From Marine Group I thaumarchaeote (GTDB taxonomy: Archaea > Thermoproteota > Nitrososphaeria > Nitrososphaerales > Nitrosopumilaceae): a stretch of 56,442 nucleotides of DNA. The DNA is taken from contig JACASX010000007.1 of the NCBI GenBank assembly GCA_013390745.1, positions 1 to 56,442 on the forward strand, given 5' to 3'. A model generated the notes under the pieces. That model saw only the letters and a program-made list of their open reading frames with translations. It did not search any database and had not been told where the DNA came from. Positions 1-8,196 of the stretch are shown piece by piece. The position numbers and the translations under genes were made by a program. Every line of letters begins with the position of its first letter. The first letter of the stretch is position 1.

Positions 1-41
1 GCTTGGATGAGGTTAAATCAATCTTTACAATAAGAAAGTAG
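1..41 (+). CDS. aroD: 3-dehydroquinate dehydratase (type I), C-terminal end only
   Basis: The open frame entering at the left edge ends with TAG at 39-41 and encodes a tail of 12 residues, LDEVKSIFTIRK. This resembles the C-terminus of type I 3-dehydroquinate dehydratase, which dehydrates 3-dehydroquinate to 3-dehydroshikimate. The strongest support is context: the stop abuts the ATG of aroE with no gap, and aroD is the expected neighbour of aroE-aroK-aroA-aroC. With so few residues the call rests mostly on synteny. The gene is cut by the window edge, not visibly broken. Confidence 0.55.
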   Translation, partial: LDEVKSIFTIRK

Positions 42-863
42 ATGACTAGCACATATGCCGTGATAGGAGATCCAATAGATCATTCTCTATCTCCAAATAT
101 ACACAATGCTGCCTTTCGCCACTTAGAATTAGACCATACCTACATTGCATACAAAATACCTGCTGGAGAGCTATCTGCGGGAATAGATGCGCTAAAGGCA
201 ATAAAAATTGCTGGATTTAATGTCACAATTCCTCATAAAATTGAAATGATGAAGTTTTTGGATGAGATGGACACAACATGCAAAGTAATTGGAGCAGTAA
301 ATACAGTATCAAATGATAATGGAAGGCTTAAGGGCTATAACACAGACATGATAGGATTTCTAGATCCTATAAAAAAAAGAAATCTAACAATAAAGGATTC
401 CCAAGTAATGCTTTTGGGTGCGGGGGGAGCTGCAAGAGCAATCGTAACAGCTATGGTTAAAGAAAAAGCAAGTAAAATTACAATTGTAAACAGAACTATG
501 GAAAATGCAAACAAATTAGCCGAGTTCGCAAAAAAAATTGGAGCCAATGCTGACACAGTTTCATTACAAGAAGCCAATGAATTAATTTCAGATCATAAAT
601 TTATTATAAATTCAACTTCGATTGGTATGAAGAATGAACCAAGTCCTATATCAACTGAGAACATAAATGAAAATTCGATAGTTTACGATATTGTATATCA
701 GCCAATAAATACAGATCTTATTAAGAAATCAAAAGAAAATGGTGCGACTATAATTTATGGCTATGAAATGCTTTTGAGTCAAGCTGCATGTTCGTTTGAA
801 ATTTGGCATAAGACGGAAGCTCCATATGATGTTATGAAAAAAGCATTACTTGGAGGAGTTTGA
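42..863 (+). CDS. aroE: Shikimate dehydrogenase
   Basis: This enzyme reduces 3-dehydroshikimate to shikimate with NADPH. The 273-residue length is normal for AroE. The substrate-binding SLSP motif is at residues 15-18, and NVTIPHK at 60-66 carries the catalytic Lys66. NTD at about 100-102 supplies the catalytic Asp. The nucleotide-binding GAGGAAR loop lies near 126-132. The C-terminal GYEMLLSQA stretch is also typical of the family. ATG at 42 follows the preceding stop directly. The TGA overlaps the aroK start by one base, so translational coupling in one aromatic operon is likely. Confidence 0.96.
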   Translation: MTSTYAVIGDPIDHSLSPNIHNAAFRHLELDHTYIAYKIPAGELSAGIDALKAIKIAGFNVTIPHKIEMMKFLDEMDTTCKVIGAVNTVSNDNGRLKGYNTDMIGFLDPIKKRNLTIKDSQVMLLGAGGAARAIVTAMVKEKASKITIVNRTMENANKLAEFAKKIGANADTVSLQEANELISDHKFIINSTSIGMKNEPSPISTENINENSIVYDIVYQPINTDLIKKSKENGATIIYGYEMLLSQAACSFEIWHKTEAPYDVMKKALLGGV

Positions 864-1717
864 TGACAGTAGTAAAAGCAACTATTCACGGTGCAATTTC
901 TATAGTAAATGCAATTGCAACAGGCAAAGGAGCAGCCCTTGGTATTTCAAAGAAGGTTAATGTTGAAATGGAAACATCACATGGGAATGGCATTGTAATT
1001 GAAATACAAAATAGGCCAATGAAATCACGTTTAATCAATAGAGTTATTCAAAAAATTGTTCCAAAAAGTGAGCTCTCTAAAACGAAATTGAGAATTTCGC
1101 TGGACTCAGAAATTCCAACAGGATATGGATTAAAAAGCTCAAGTGCAATTTCGACAGCAATAGCAATGGCATCTGCAAAACTATTCAAGCCTCAGATGAA
1201 TGATATTGAAATATTAAATGTCGGTGTGGATGCATCTATTGAAACCAAAGTTAGTTTGACGGGAGCATATGATGATGCATGTGCATGTTATTATGGCGGA
1301 TTTGTTGTTACAGATAATCATAGGAAAAAGCTGGTCCATTCTGAAAAATGTCTTAATCGTGTATCTGCTGTAATTTTCATACCTAAATCAAGAAAAAGAG
1401 GCAATGTTAGAAAACTTAAGGTGTCAAGTAGTGATTTTGAGCAGGCTTGGAATCTTGCAAAAAAATCTGATTATTGGAATGCCATGATTCTAAACGGTCT
1501 AGCAACATCTGCCATACTAAGCTCAGAACCAAAAATTATTCCAAAATTAATTGAGAATGGCGCGTTAGGTGCTTCGGTTTCGGGTAATGGTCCATCAATA
1601 GCTGCTATTGTTAGAAATGATTCTATATCAAAGATAAAGAAAATATTTTCCTCACTTGATGGGAACACCACCGTATCTGAAATAAATAACAAAAAGGCTG
1701 AAGTATATGAAATGTAG
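863..1717 (+). CDS. aroK: Archaeal shikimate kinase (GHMP kinase family)
   Basis: This enzyme phosphorylates shikimate to shikimate 3-phosphate with ATP. It belongs to the archaeal GHMP superfamily, not to the P-loop AroK of bacteria. The GHMP motif is PTGYGLKSSSAIS, around residue 85, and the glycine-rich motif GASVSGNGPS is near the C-terminus. Length, 284 residues, is usual for archaeal forms. I place the start at ATG 863, which overlaps the aroE stop in TGATG and has a GGAGG ribosome-binding site at 852-856. A TTG one codon upstream is possible but less likely. The 3' end overlaps aroA by 11 bases. Confidence 0.94.
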   Translation: MTVVKATIHGAISIVNAIATGKGAALGISKKVNVEMETSHGNGIVIEIQNRPMKSRLINRVIQKIVPKSELSKTKLRISLDSEIPTGYGLKSSSAISTAIAMASAKLFKPQMNDIEILNVGVDASIETKVSLTGAYDDACACYYGGFVVTDNHRKKLVHSEKCLNRVSAVIFIPKSRKRGNVRKLKVSSSDFEQAWNLAKKSDYWNAMILNGLATSAILSSEPKIIPKLIENGALGASVSGNGPSIAAIVRNDSISKIKKIFSSLDGNTTVSEINNKKAEVYEM

Positions 1718-2975
1718 AGTAGAAAAATCTGAGATTGATGGAGATATAGAATGCCCTGCTAACAAAAGCTATACACATAGAGCAATTTTTTTAGCATCAT
1801 TAGCTATTGACAAAAGTATTATCAAAAATATTTTGAGATCAGGCGATACTAATGCCACAATTAACGCTTGCAAAAACTTTGGCGTGGAAATAAAAGATGT
1901 AGGAGACGATATAACAGTCACCAGCGCAAGTGTACTAAAACTACAAAGCAATACTATAGATGCTGCTAATTCTGGAACAACCATTAGGATTGCAACTGCG
2001 ATTTCAGCCTTAGCAAATGACAAAATAATTTTAACAGGAGATTCAAGCCTCAAAAAACGACCAATGCAACCATTACTTGATGCTCTAGAATCATTAGGGG
2101 CAAAATGTAGTTCTTCCAATGGCAATCCACCCATATCAGTTTCAGGGGAAATAAAGGGAGGGGAAGTTAAAATTCCTGGAAATATTTCAAGCCAATTCAT
2201 TTCAGCTTTAATGATTACTGCTCCAAAATTAGAAAATGGCCTCATACTAAACATTCAGGGCAAATTAGTATCAAAGCCTTACATTGATGCAACGATTACC
2301 ATGATGAAGAAATTTGGTGTTGAAGTGGAAACTAAAACTCCATATAAAAAATACATTATACCCGAACAAAATTACAAAGCCACAACTGTGACAATACCGT
2401 CTGATTTTTCCAGCCTTGCGTTATTACTATCAGCAGCTGTATTGCTTGGTGAAAATCTTACGATAAAAGTGTCCACAGGATCTATGCCGCAAGCGGATGA
2501 GGCAATCATTGACATTTTAGAGATCATGGGAGTAGTAATTACGTTAGATAAGAATACAATAAAAATAAAATCGCCAGAAAAACTTGATGGTGGAAAATTT
2601 GATTTAAGCGATTCTCCAGATCTAATTCCTGCAATTGCAATACTTGCACTAAAATCATCAAAACCAATTGAGATTTTTAATGTTGAGCATGCAAGATACA
2701 AAGAAACAGATAGAATTGCTATACTCGCACGAGAACTTACTAAATTAGGAATTAAGGTTGTAGAAAAAAAAGACGGATTAATACTGAACAACTCGGATAA
2801 CTTGACTGGTGCTGATCTAAATTCTGAGAATGATCATAGATTATTCATGGCATTTTGCATAGCTGGTATGTATGTTGGCAATTGTACTATATCGGATCCA
2901 GAATCTGTGGATATTTCATATCCAGATTTCATTTCTGAAATGAAAAGAATTGGTTGTAAAATTTTTCTTGATTGA
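1707..2975 (+). CDS. aroA: 3-phosphoshikimate 1-carboxyvinyltransferase (EPSP synthase)
   Basis: This enzyme transfers enolpyruvyl from PEP to shikimate 3-phosphate. The N-terminal ANKSYTHRA holds the substrate-binding Lys20, Ser21 and Arg25. NSGTTIR and the KKRPMQPLLDAL segment are hallmark motifs. GNISSQFISALM and SPDLIPAIAILA also match the inside-out alpha/beta barrel family, as does the C-terminal NDHRLFMAF. The length of 422 residues is typical. The start overlaps aroK, indicating coupled translation. The following gap of 57 bases before aroC is the widest within the operon. Confidence 0.96.
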   Translation: MKCRVEKSEIDGDIECPANKSYTHRAIFLASLAIDKSIIKNILRSGDTNATINACKNFGVEIKDVGDDITVTSASVLKLQSNTIDAANSGTTIRIATAISALANDKIILTGDSSLKKRPMQPLLDALESLGAKCSSSNGNPPISVSGEIKGGEVKIPGNISSQFISALMITAPKLENGLILNIQGKLVSKPYIDATITMMKKFGVEVETKTPYKKYIIPEQNYKATTVTIPSDFSSLALLLSAAVLLGENLTIKVSTGSMPQADEAIIDILEIMGVVITLDKNTIKIKSPEKLDGGKFDLSDSPDLIPAIAILALKSSKPIEIFNVEHARYKETDRIAILARELTKLGIKVVEKKDGLILNNSDNLTGADLNSENDHRLFMAFCIAGMYVGNCTISDPESVDISYPDFISEMKRIGCKIFLD

Positions 2976-3032
2976 TAGGAAATTACTTGCCAAAAAAATC
3001 GTAGAGTTATATTTATCTTAAATAATATTATA

Positions 3033-4130
3033 TTGTTGGCAGGAAGTTCAATTGGACGTAATTTAGTCTTAACAAGTTTTGGTGAAAGCCATGGCAAATG
3101 TGTGGGCGCAGTACTTGATGGCTGTCCTGCAGGCCTGGAATTAAATGAAAAAGATATACAAAAAATGCTTGATTTAAGGAGACCTGGTCAATCACTGGTC
3201 TCAACGCAAAGAAAAGAGGGCGATATTGTAGAGATTCTTTCTGGCGTGTTTAGGGGATACACTACAGGCGCGCCAATTACAACGATCATTTGGAACAAAG
3301 ATCATGACTCGAGAAGTTATGCTAAATTAAGAACCACGATGAGACCGGGTCATTCTGACTATCCTGCTTTTGTAAAATACAAAAAGTTCAATGATCATCG
3401 TGGCGGTGGTAGATTTTCCGGAAGATTGACTGCTACATATGTGATGGGTGGCGCAATTGCAAGAAAGTTGCTTAAAGCCACACTTGGCGTTGAAACAAAC
3501 GCGTACACATGTAAAATTGGAAAGATAGGGATGAAAAATCAGGCTACTAGGCAATCACTCAAATCAATATATACAAACGAAGTCAGGTGCCCTGAAAGGG
3601 CAATCGCAGGAAGAATGAAGAAATCAATACTTGATGCTAGAAAAAAGGGCGATTCGTTGGGTGGTGTTATTGAATCCATAACAAACAACATTCCAGTTGG
3701 GCTAGGCGAGCCAATTTTTAGCTCGCTAGAATCAGAACTCAGTAAAGCAATTTATTCAATACCTGCTGTCAAGGGGGTTGAATTTGGTTCTGGATTTTCA
3801 GGATCTGAGAAACACGGTTCACAGAATAATGATTCATACATATTCCGTAATGGTAAGGTGATTACTAAGACAAACAATGCGGGTGGAATTTTAGGCGGCA
3901 TATCAAATGGAATGCCAATAGTAATGCGAGTTGCCTTCAAGCCAGCTTCATCAATAGGTAAGATCCAGGAAACGGTTGATCTCAAAACTAAGAAAAATAC
4001 AAAATTAAGAGTAGAGGGTAGACACGACCCATGCGTAGTGCCACGAGCACCTCCTGTTGTTGATTCTATAGTGTCGCTAGTAATTGCGGATCAAGCATTG
4101 CAAGGCGGTTTCATAAAACCAGTTATCTAA
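3033..4130 (+). CDS. aroC: Chorismate synthase
   Basis: This FMN-dependent enzyme eliminates phosphate from EPSP to give chorismate. Family motifs are FGESHG near the N-terminus, RPGHSDYP, DHRGGGRFSGR and the C-terminal GRHDPCVVPRAPPVV. The length of 365 residues is normal. No ATG fits; the conserved N-terminus GSSIGRNL begins just after tandem TTG codons at 3033 and 3036, so a TTG start is accepted. An AT-rich stretch before it (about 3008-3030) may carry its own promoter. The stop at 4128-4130 is followed one base later by the next ATG. Confidence 0.96.
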   Translation: MLAGSSIGRNLVLTSFGESHGKCVGAVLDGCPAGLELNEKDIQKMLDLRRPGQSLVSTQRKEGDIVEILSGVFRGYTTGAPITTIIWNKDHDSRSYAKLRTTMRPGHSDYPAFVKYKKFNDHRGGGRFSGRLTATYVMGGAIARKLLKATLGVETNAYTCKIGKIGMKNQATRQSLKSIYTNEVRCPERAIAGRMKKSILDARKKGDSLGGVIESITNNIPVGLGEPIFSSLESELSKAIYSIPAVKGVEFGSGFSGSEKHGSQNNDSYIFRNGKVITKTNNAGGILGGISNGMPIVMRVAFKPASSIGKIQETVDLKTKKNTKLRVEGRHDPCVVPRAPPVVDSIVSLVIADQALQGGFIKPVI

Positions 4131-4131
4131 A

Positions 4132-5544
4132 ATGTCAGATATAGAGGAACATCGTAAGAAAATTGAAGAGATAACGCTTGAGATGATCAAGTTGTTAAAG
4201 ACAAGAACGGACATTGCCAAACAGATAGGCGATGCCAAAGCAAGCCTTGGCATGACTGTAACAGACGAGGAAAGAGAGGATGCGTTACGAACTCAGGTTA
4301 CCAAGTTATGCAAGGAAATCGACTTGGATCAATCAACTGCATTAAAATTTCTCAATTTACTGCTTAACGAATCTGTAAAGGTACAATCTGACGGCAAGCA
4401 AACACATCTTTCAGTATTTTTGAAAGCAAAAGCGCTTGAAGAGAAAGGTAAAAAAATAATCCATCTTGAAGTTGGAGAACCGGATTTCAAGCCACCATTA
4501 TCGGTGAAAACTGCTCTTGGAGAGGTATACGACAAAGGATATGGAAAGTATGGTCCTGCAAAGGGAATTACAGAATTACGAAAGGGGTTGGCTGGATGGA
4601 CAAACGGTCAATTTGAAAAATATGTCGCGCTGAATCTTGATCAGGAAAACATAATGGTTTGTCCAGGTGCAAGATTCGCAGTTTACTTAGCAATAACTAC
4701 ACTGCTAAATCCTGGTGATGAAATAATTGTAATAGAACCCGCATGGCCAGCGTACAAAGACTGTGCATTAAATGCTGGCATCAAAGTTAGGACAATCAAG
4801 ACAACATTAGAAACAAGATGGGAACCATCCATTGACCAAATCAACAATGCGATAAATGAAAACACAAAAATGATTGTCCTAAACTATCCGAATAACCCAA
4901 CGGGAAAGACTCTCCCAGAGAAACTTCTAGATAGTATTATGCAAACAGCAAAGGAACATGATCTCTATGTACTAAGCGACGAGATATACGAAGATTACTA
5001 CTCCGGGCCGGGAAACGTTGAGGGAGAATCCCCAAAGGAAATTTTGACATACAGATATGAAAAATCCATAATCACAAAATCATTTTCTAAGTCTTTTGCT
5101 ATGACCGGCTTTAGGATTGGGTATGCAATTGCAGAACCATCTATCATAGAAAAAATGTCAAAGCTGCAGGCACTTAGTCTGACAAATGTCTCAGAACCAA
5201 TTCAATATGTTGCATTACAAGTGATCGATTCGGCTTTTGAAGCCGTACAGGAGAATGCAGAAACTATAGGAGCAAGATTAGAGATATTAGTTGAAAGTGC
5301 AAAAGATATCGGTCTAGAATTCGTCGAACCGGATGGAGCAATGTACCTGTTTGCTAAAACAAAATACAAGAATTTTGATGCAACAAAATTTTCAGAAAAA
5401 CTGTTAGAACATGGGGTTGCCATAGCCCCGGGCGAGGGATTTGGAGATTACAAAGAATTTTTTAGAATTACGGCAATCGATGAAACTAGGTTAAAGGAAG
5501 GTATGATAATATTAGATACCGTATTGAAGGAATCGTATGAATAA
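4132..5544 (+). CDS. Chorismate mutase (AroQ) fused to class I/II aminotransferase
   Basis: Residues 1 to about 85 form an all-helical AroQ chorismate mutase (EEHRKKIEEITLEMIKLLKTRTDIAKQIG, then a second helical stretch), converting chorismate to prephenate. Residues about 90-470 are a PLP-dependent aminotransferase: VCPGARFAVY, NYPNNPTGK, SDEIYEDYY, and SIITKSFSKSFAMTGFRIGY with the Schiff-base Lys in the KSFSKS stretch. Placed between aroC and tyrA, the transaminase probably acts on prephenate (to arogenate) or on phenylpyruvate/4-hydroxyphenylpyruvate. Sequence alone does not separate these. The total of 470 residues equals the sum of both domains, so the fusion is intact. It overlaps tyrA by 8 bases. 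Confidence 0.9.
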   Translation: MSDIEEHRKKIEEITLEMIKLLKTRTDIAKQIGDAKASLGMTVTDEEREDALRTQVTKLCKEIDLDQSTALKFLNLLLNESVKVQSDGKQTHLSVFLKAKALEEKGKKIIHLEVGEPDFKPPLSVKTALGEVYDKGYGKYGPAKGITELRKGLAGWTNGQFEKYVALNLDQENIMVCPGARFAVYLAITTLLNPGDEIIVIEPAWPAYKDCALNAGIKVRTIKTTLETRWEPSIDQINNAINENTKMIVLNYPNNPTGKTLPEKLLDSIMQTAKEHDLYVLSDEIYEDYYSGPGNVEGESPKEILTYRYEKSIITKSFSKSFAMTGFRIGYAIAEPSIIEKMSKLQALSLTNVSEPIQYVALQVIDSAFEAVQENAETIGARLEILVESAKDIGLEFVEPDGAMYLFAKTKYKNFDATKFSEKLLEHGVAIAPGEGFGDYKEFFRITAIDETRLKEGMIILDTVLKESYE

Positions 5545-6391
5545 AGAAATTGCAATCATTGGCGTAAACGGCAAAATGGGCAAATGGTTTGCAGATTATT
5601 TCCATAAAATGGGTTTCAAGGTCAAGGGATTTGACACAAATAATGAAATAAAAGAAAAATTTATCATTAAAGGAAGTTCGCTCGTGGGTGCTATATTACA
5701 AATGGATTATGTTCTTTTATGCACGCCTACAAAAAATACCCCTGAAATCATTAGATTGATTGCTAAAGAAATGAAACGTGGTTCATATCTAATAGAAATA
5801 TCTTCACAAAAATCTAAAACTGCTCTAACACTTTTAAAAACACCATCTAAAGTGAACCCTATTTGTATTCACCCAATGTTTGGACCAGGTACAAAAAAGA
5901 TTGATGGTAAGAACATAATCATAGTACCGATTAAGGACGCACAAAAAGAATTATCTGCAACAAAATTACTTTTTCCAAAAGCAAATTTTGTTACAATTGA
6001 TGCAATTGAACATGATAAAAAAATAGCTGTCATTCTTGGATTAACTCATTTAATTAATATCGCTTTTGCAAATATACTTGCAAAAGATGAAAAAATTTCA
6101 TTGACTGAAAAAATGTCAGGCACAACATTTAAAGCTCAAAAAATTATTGCTGAAAGCATACTTACGGAATCACCAGAACTAATTGAGACTATAATATCTA
6201 ATCCGGAAGTAAGAAGATTTGCTGAAGAGTTTTGGAAGGATATAGGAAGACTTCTTACAGATTCTCAGGAAGGAAAAAGCGAACAAATAATTGATTATAT
6301 CAAATCAAGTCAACAGAGAATTTCAAAAAATGTAGATTTAGAAAAATCATATAAAAAATTGTCTACAATGATCAAAACAATTGAAAAATAG
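5537..6391 (+). CDS. tyrA: Prephenate/arogenate dehydrogenase
   Basis: This enzyme oxidatively decarboxylates prephenate or arogenate on the way to tyrosine. The N-terminal Rossmann fold shows IAIIGVNGKMGKWFADYF at residues 4-21 with the GxxGxMG loop. IHPMFGPG around residue 113 is the conserved active-site HPMFGP segment of TyrA. The C-terminal half is helical, as expected. Length of 284 residues is short but usual for archaeal TyrA without an ACT domain. It overlaps the mutase-aminotransferase gene. If that aminotransferase acts on prephenate, the physiological substrate here would be arogenate; that is inference. Confidence 0.9.
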   Translation: MNKEIAIIGVNGKMGKWFADYFHKMGFKVKGFDTNNEIKEKFIIKGSSLVGAILQMDYVLLCTPTKNTPEIIRLIAKEMKRGSYLIEISSQKSKTALTLLKTPSKVNPICIHPMFGPGTKKIDGKNIIIVPIKDAQKELSATKLLFPKANFVTIDAIEHDKKIAVILGLTHLINIAFANILAKDEKISLTEKMSGTTFKAQKIIAESILTESPELIETIISNPEVRRFAEEFWKDIGRLLTDSQEGKSEQIIDYIKSSQQRISKNVDLEKSYKKLSTMIKTIEK

Positions 6392-6393
6392 GA

Positions 6394-6801
6394 TTGTTTT
6401 CTACAAATATTGTTACATCATTTATTAAAAATAATGATAAAATTCTAATTTTAAAAAGAAGTAATAAAGTAAAATCTATGAAATGTTTATGGGCTGGAGT
6501 AAGTGGGATTATTGAAAAAAGTGATACAACACCTCTAGCTAGAGCAAAAATTGAAATTTTTGAGGAAACCGGGATTGATGAAAGAGAAATAGAACTGTTG
6601 AAATCTATTGAACAGATAAAAATTGAATCCGCTCAATATAAAAATCACGAGTGGAATATTTTTCCATTTTTATTCAGGACAAAAAATCTAGCAATTAAAC
6701 TTAATTGGGAAAATTCAGAATTTAAATGGATAGAACCAAATGAGATTAAAAATTATGAAACCGTTCCAGAGTTAGAAAAAATACTATTCAGCTTGTTGTA
6801 A
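6394..6801 (+). CDS. Nudix hydrolase-like protein with degenerate Nudix box
   Basis: This 135-residue protein has the size and layout of a Nudix domain. The box region GIIEKSDTTPLARAKIEIF followed by EETGI keeps the C-terminal EExG part, but the first conserved Glu and the Arg of the RExxEExG segment are replaced. Catalysis on a nucleoside diphosphate derivative is therefore uncertain. The start is TTG at 6394, two bases after the tyrA stop, so it is probably the last gene of the aromatic operon. Its 3' end overlaps the convergent thiC gene by 18 bases. The substrate is unknown. Confidence 0.72.
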   Translation: MFSTNIVTSFIKNNDKILILKRSNKVKSMKCLWAGVSGIIEKSDTTPLARAKIEIFEETGIDEREIELLKSIEQIKIESAQYKNHEWNIFPFLFRTKNLAIKLNWENSEFKWIEPNEIKNYETVPELEKILFSLL

Positions 6802-8112
6802 TTTTTTTTCTTCTTTTTCGTACTTACGTTGTTTTGGTAGCATGATATACACACAAGCACCACCACACATAGTACACGGTACATTATTTCCTGGATGCTG
6901 ACCTGTCCGTCCATGAATTAATGCGGCCTTTTCTGGATCTATTGATAAAGCGAGTTGTTTTTCCCAATCAAGAGTTCTTCTTGCTTCAGTCATATCCATA
7001 TCCCATTTAATGGACTTCTCTCGGAGCTTCACCAAATCTCCTGCATGAGCAGCAATTCTGTATGCTATCAGACCTTCTTTTACTTCATCTGGAGTTGGTA
7101 ACGCCAAGTGTTCAGATGGTGTTAGATAGCATAAAAGATCAACACCCGCACTTGCTGAAACTGCAGCACCAATTGCGCTTGCTATATGATCATGCCCAGA
7201 TGCAATATCTGTAACAAGAGGTCCCAAAACATAGTATGGAACGTCTCCAATCATTGATTTTGCTAGTGTAACATTTGCAGTAACTTCATTCAGTGGAACA
7301 TGACCTGGACCCTCAATCATTACTTGAACATCTTTTTCAATTGCACGCTTTGCTAGCCTCCCTATATTGATCATTTCCTGTACCTGTAATTCATCATGTG
7401 AATCCAATATAGAACCTGGACGTAGTGCATCACCTAGACTAAAAGTGACATCATATTTTTGCGCTAATTCAATCATATAGTCATAATGAGTGATGTAAGG
7501 ATTTTCCTTATCATATTTCAGCATCCATGCTGCAGTTATTGTTCCACCCTTACTCACAACTCCAGCATATCGCTGTACCTTGAAAATTCTTTTTGCAATT
7601 TCTTTGGTAATTCCAGAATGAATTGTCGTATAGTCAACTCCATCTTTTATGTTATTTTCGAATGCCTTTATGTAATCATCCTCCGTAATATCAAGAGGAT
7701 TTTTGTGCTTTTCAACACCGAAATTATATGCTTCATAAATTGGTACAGTTCCAAATGTTATAGGTGCTGTATCCAATAACGTCCTTCTGATACTGCCAAC
7801 ATCCCCACCATCACTAAGATCCATGATTGTGTCAGCATGATACTTTACCGCTACTTTGGCTTTTTCAATCTCCTCCTCAACGTTGACGTTTAATGTTGAA
7901 GTGCCAATGTTGACATTCACCTTGGTTTTCATGCCTTTTCCAATTCCCACGTTGTGAATCTTCTGGGGTCTCACGTTGTTGCTTGGAATGATAATTGAAC
8001 CGATTGCAATTTTTGGTAAAAGCCAATCTAGCGTAACATCTTCATCTTTTGCAACCTGTTTCATTTCATCGGTTGCAATACCCCTTCTTGCAGAGCTCAT
8101 TTGAGTGGCCAT
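6784..8112 (-). CDS. thiC: Phosphomethylpyrimidine synthase ThiC
   Basis: This radical SAM enzyme rearranges 5-aminoimidazole ribotide to HMP phosphate, the pyrimidine half of thiamine. Recognisable segments are PKIAIGSIIIPSN, MDLSDGGD, EGPGHVPLNEV, PYYVLGPLVTDIA and HDHIASAIGAA. The C-terminal cysteine motif CTMCGGAC binds the [4Fe-4S] cluster. Length is 442 residues, as in compact archaeal forms. ATG at 8112 lies about 25 bases from an AT-rich TATA-like element, consistent with a leaderless message. It is divergent from thiDN across 84 bases. Confidence 0.97.
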   Translation of the reverse strand: MATQMSSARRGIATDEMKQVAKDEDVTLDWLLPKIAIGSIIIPSNNVRPQKIHNVGIGKGMKTKVNVNIGTSTLNVNVEEEIEKAKVAVKYHADTIMDLSDGGDVGSIRRTLLDTAPITFGTVPIYEAYNFGVEKHKNPLDITEDDYIKAFENNIKDGVDYTTIHSGITKEIAKRIFKVQRYAGVVSKGGTITAAWMLKYDKENPYITHYDYMIELAQKYDVTFSLGDALRPGSILDSHDELQVQEMINIGRLAKRAIEKDVQVMIEGPGHVPLNEVTANVTLAKSMIGDVPYYVLGPLVTDIASGHDHIASAIGAAVSASAGVDLLCYLTPSEHLALPTPDEVKEGLIAYRIAAHAGDLVKLREKSIKWDMDMTEARRTLDWEKQLALSIDPEKAALIHGRTGQHPGNNVPCTMCGGACVYIMLPKQRKYEKEEKKLQQAE

Positions 8113-8130
8113 AAGCCTACTAGTCTTCTG

Positions 8131-8172
8131 CTAAATTTAAACAGTCGTCAAACAAGCGATCAAATTTTAAAA
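8131..8172. promoter_or_regulatory. Divergent thiC / thiDN promoter region
   Basis: Two TATA-like elements face away from each other. One, at 8131-8142 (read on the minus strand), is centred about 25 bases from the thiC ATG. The other, at 8164-8172, is centred about 29 bases before the thiDN ATG. Both spacings suit short-leader or leaderless archaeal transcripts. No TPP-riboswitch core is present, so any thiamine control must act through protein. Confidence 0.5.
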
Positions 8173-8196
8173 CATGATACATAATTCAATACAGAT

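Noticed and set aside
1769-2254. Long opposite-strand ORF inside aroA, and similar ones in hemL, sufD and the large repeat protein
   Set aside because: They are frame shadows of well-supported genes, without ribosome-binding sites, promoters or recognisable domains.
8113-8196. Possible TPP riboswitch between thiC and thiDN
   Set aside because: The 84-base gap lacks the conserved TPP-aptamer core sequences and is too short for aptamers on both sides; only TATA-like elements are seen.
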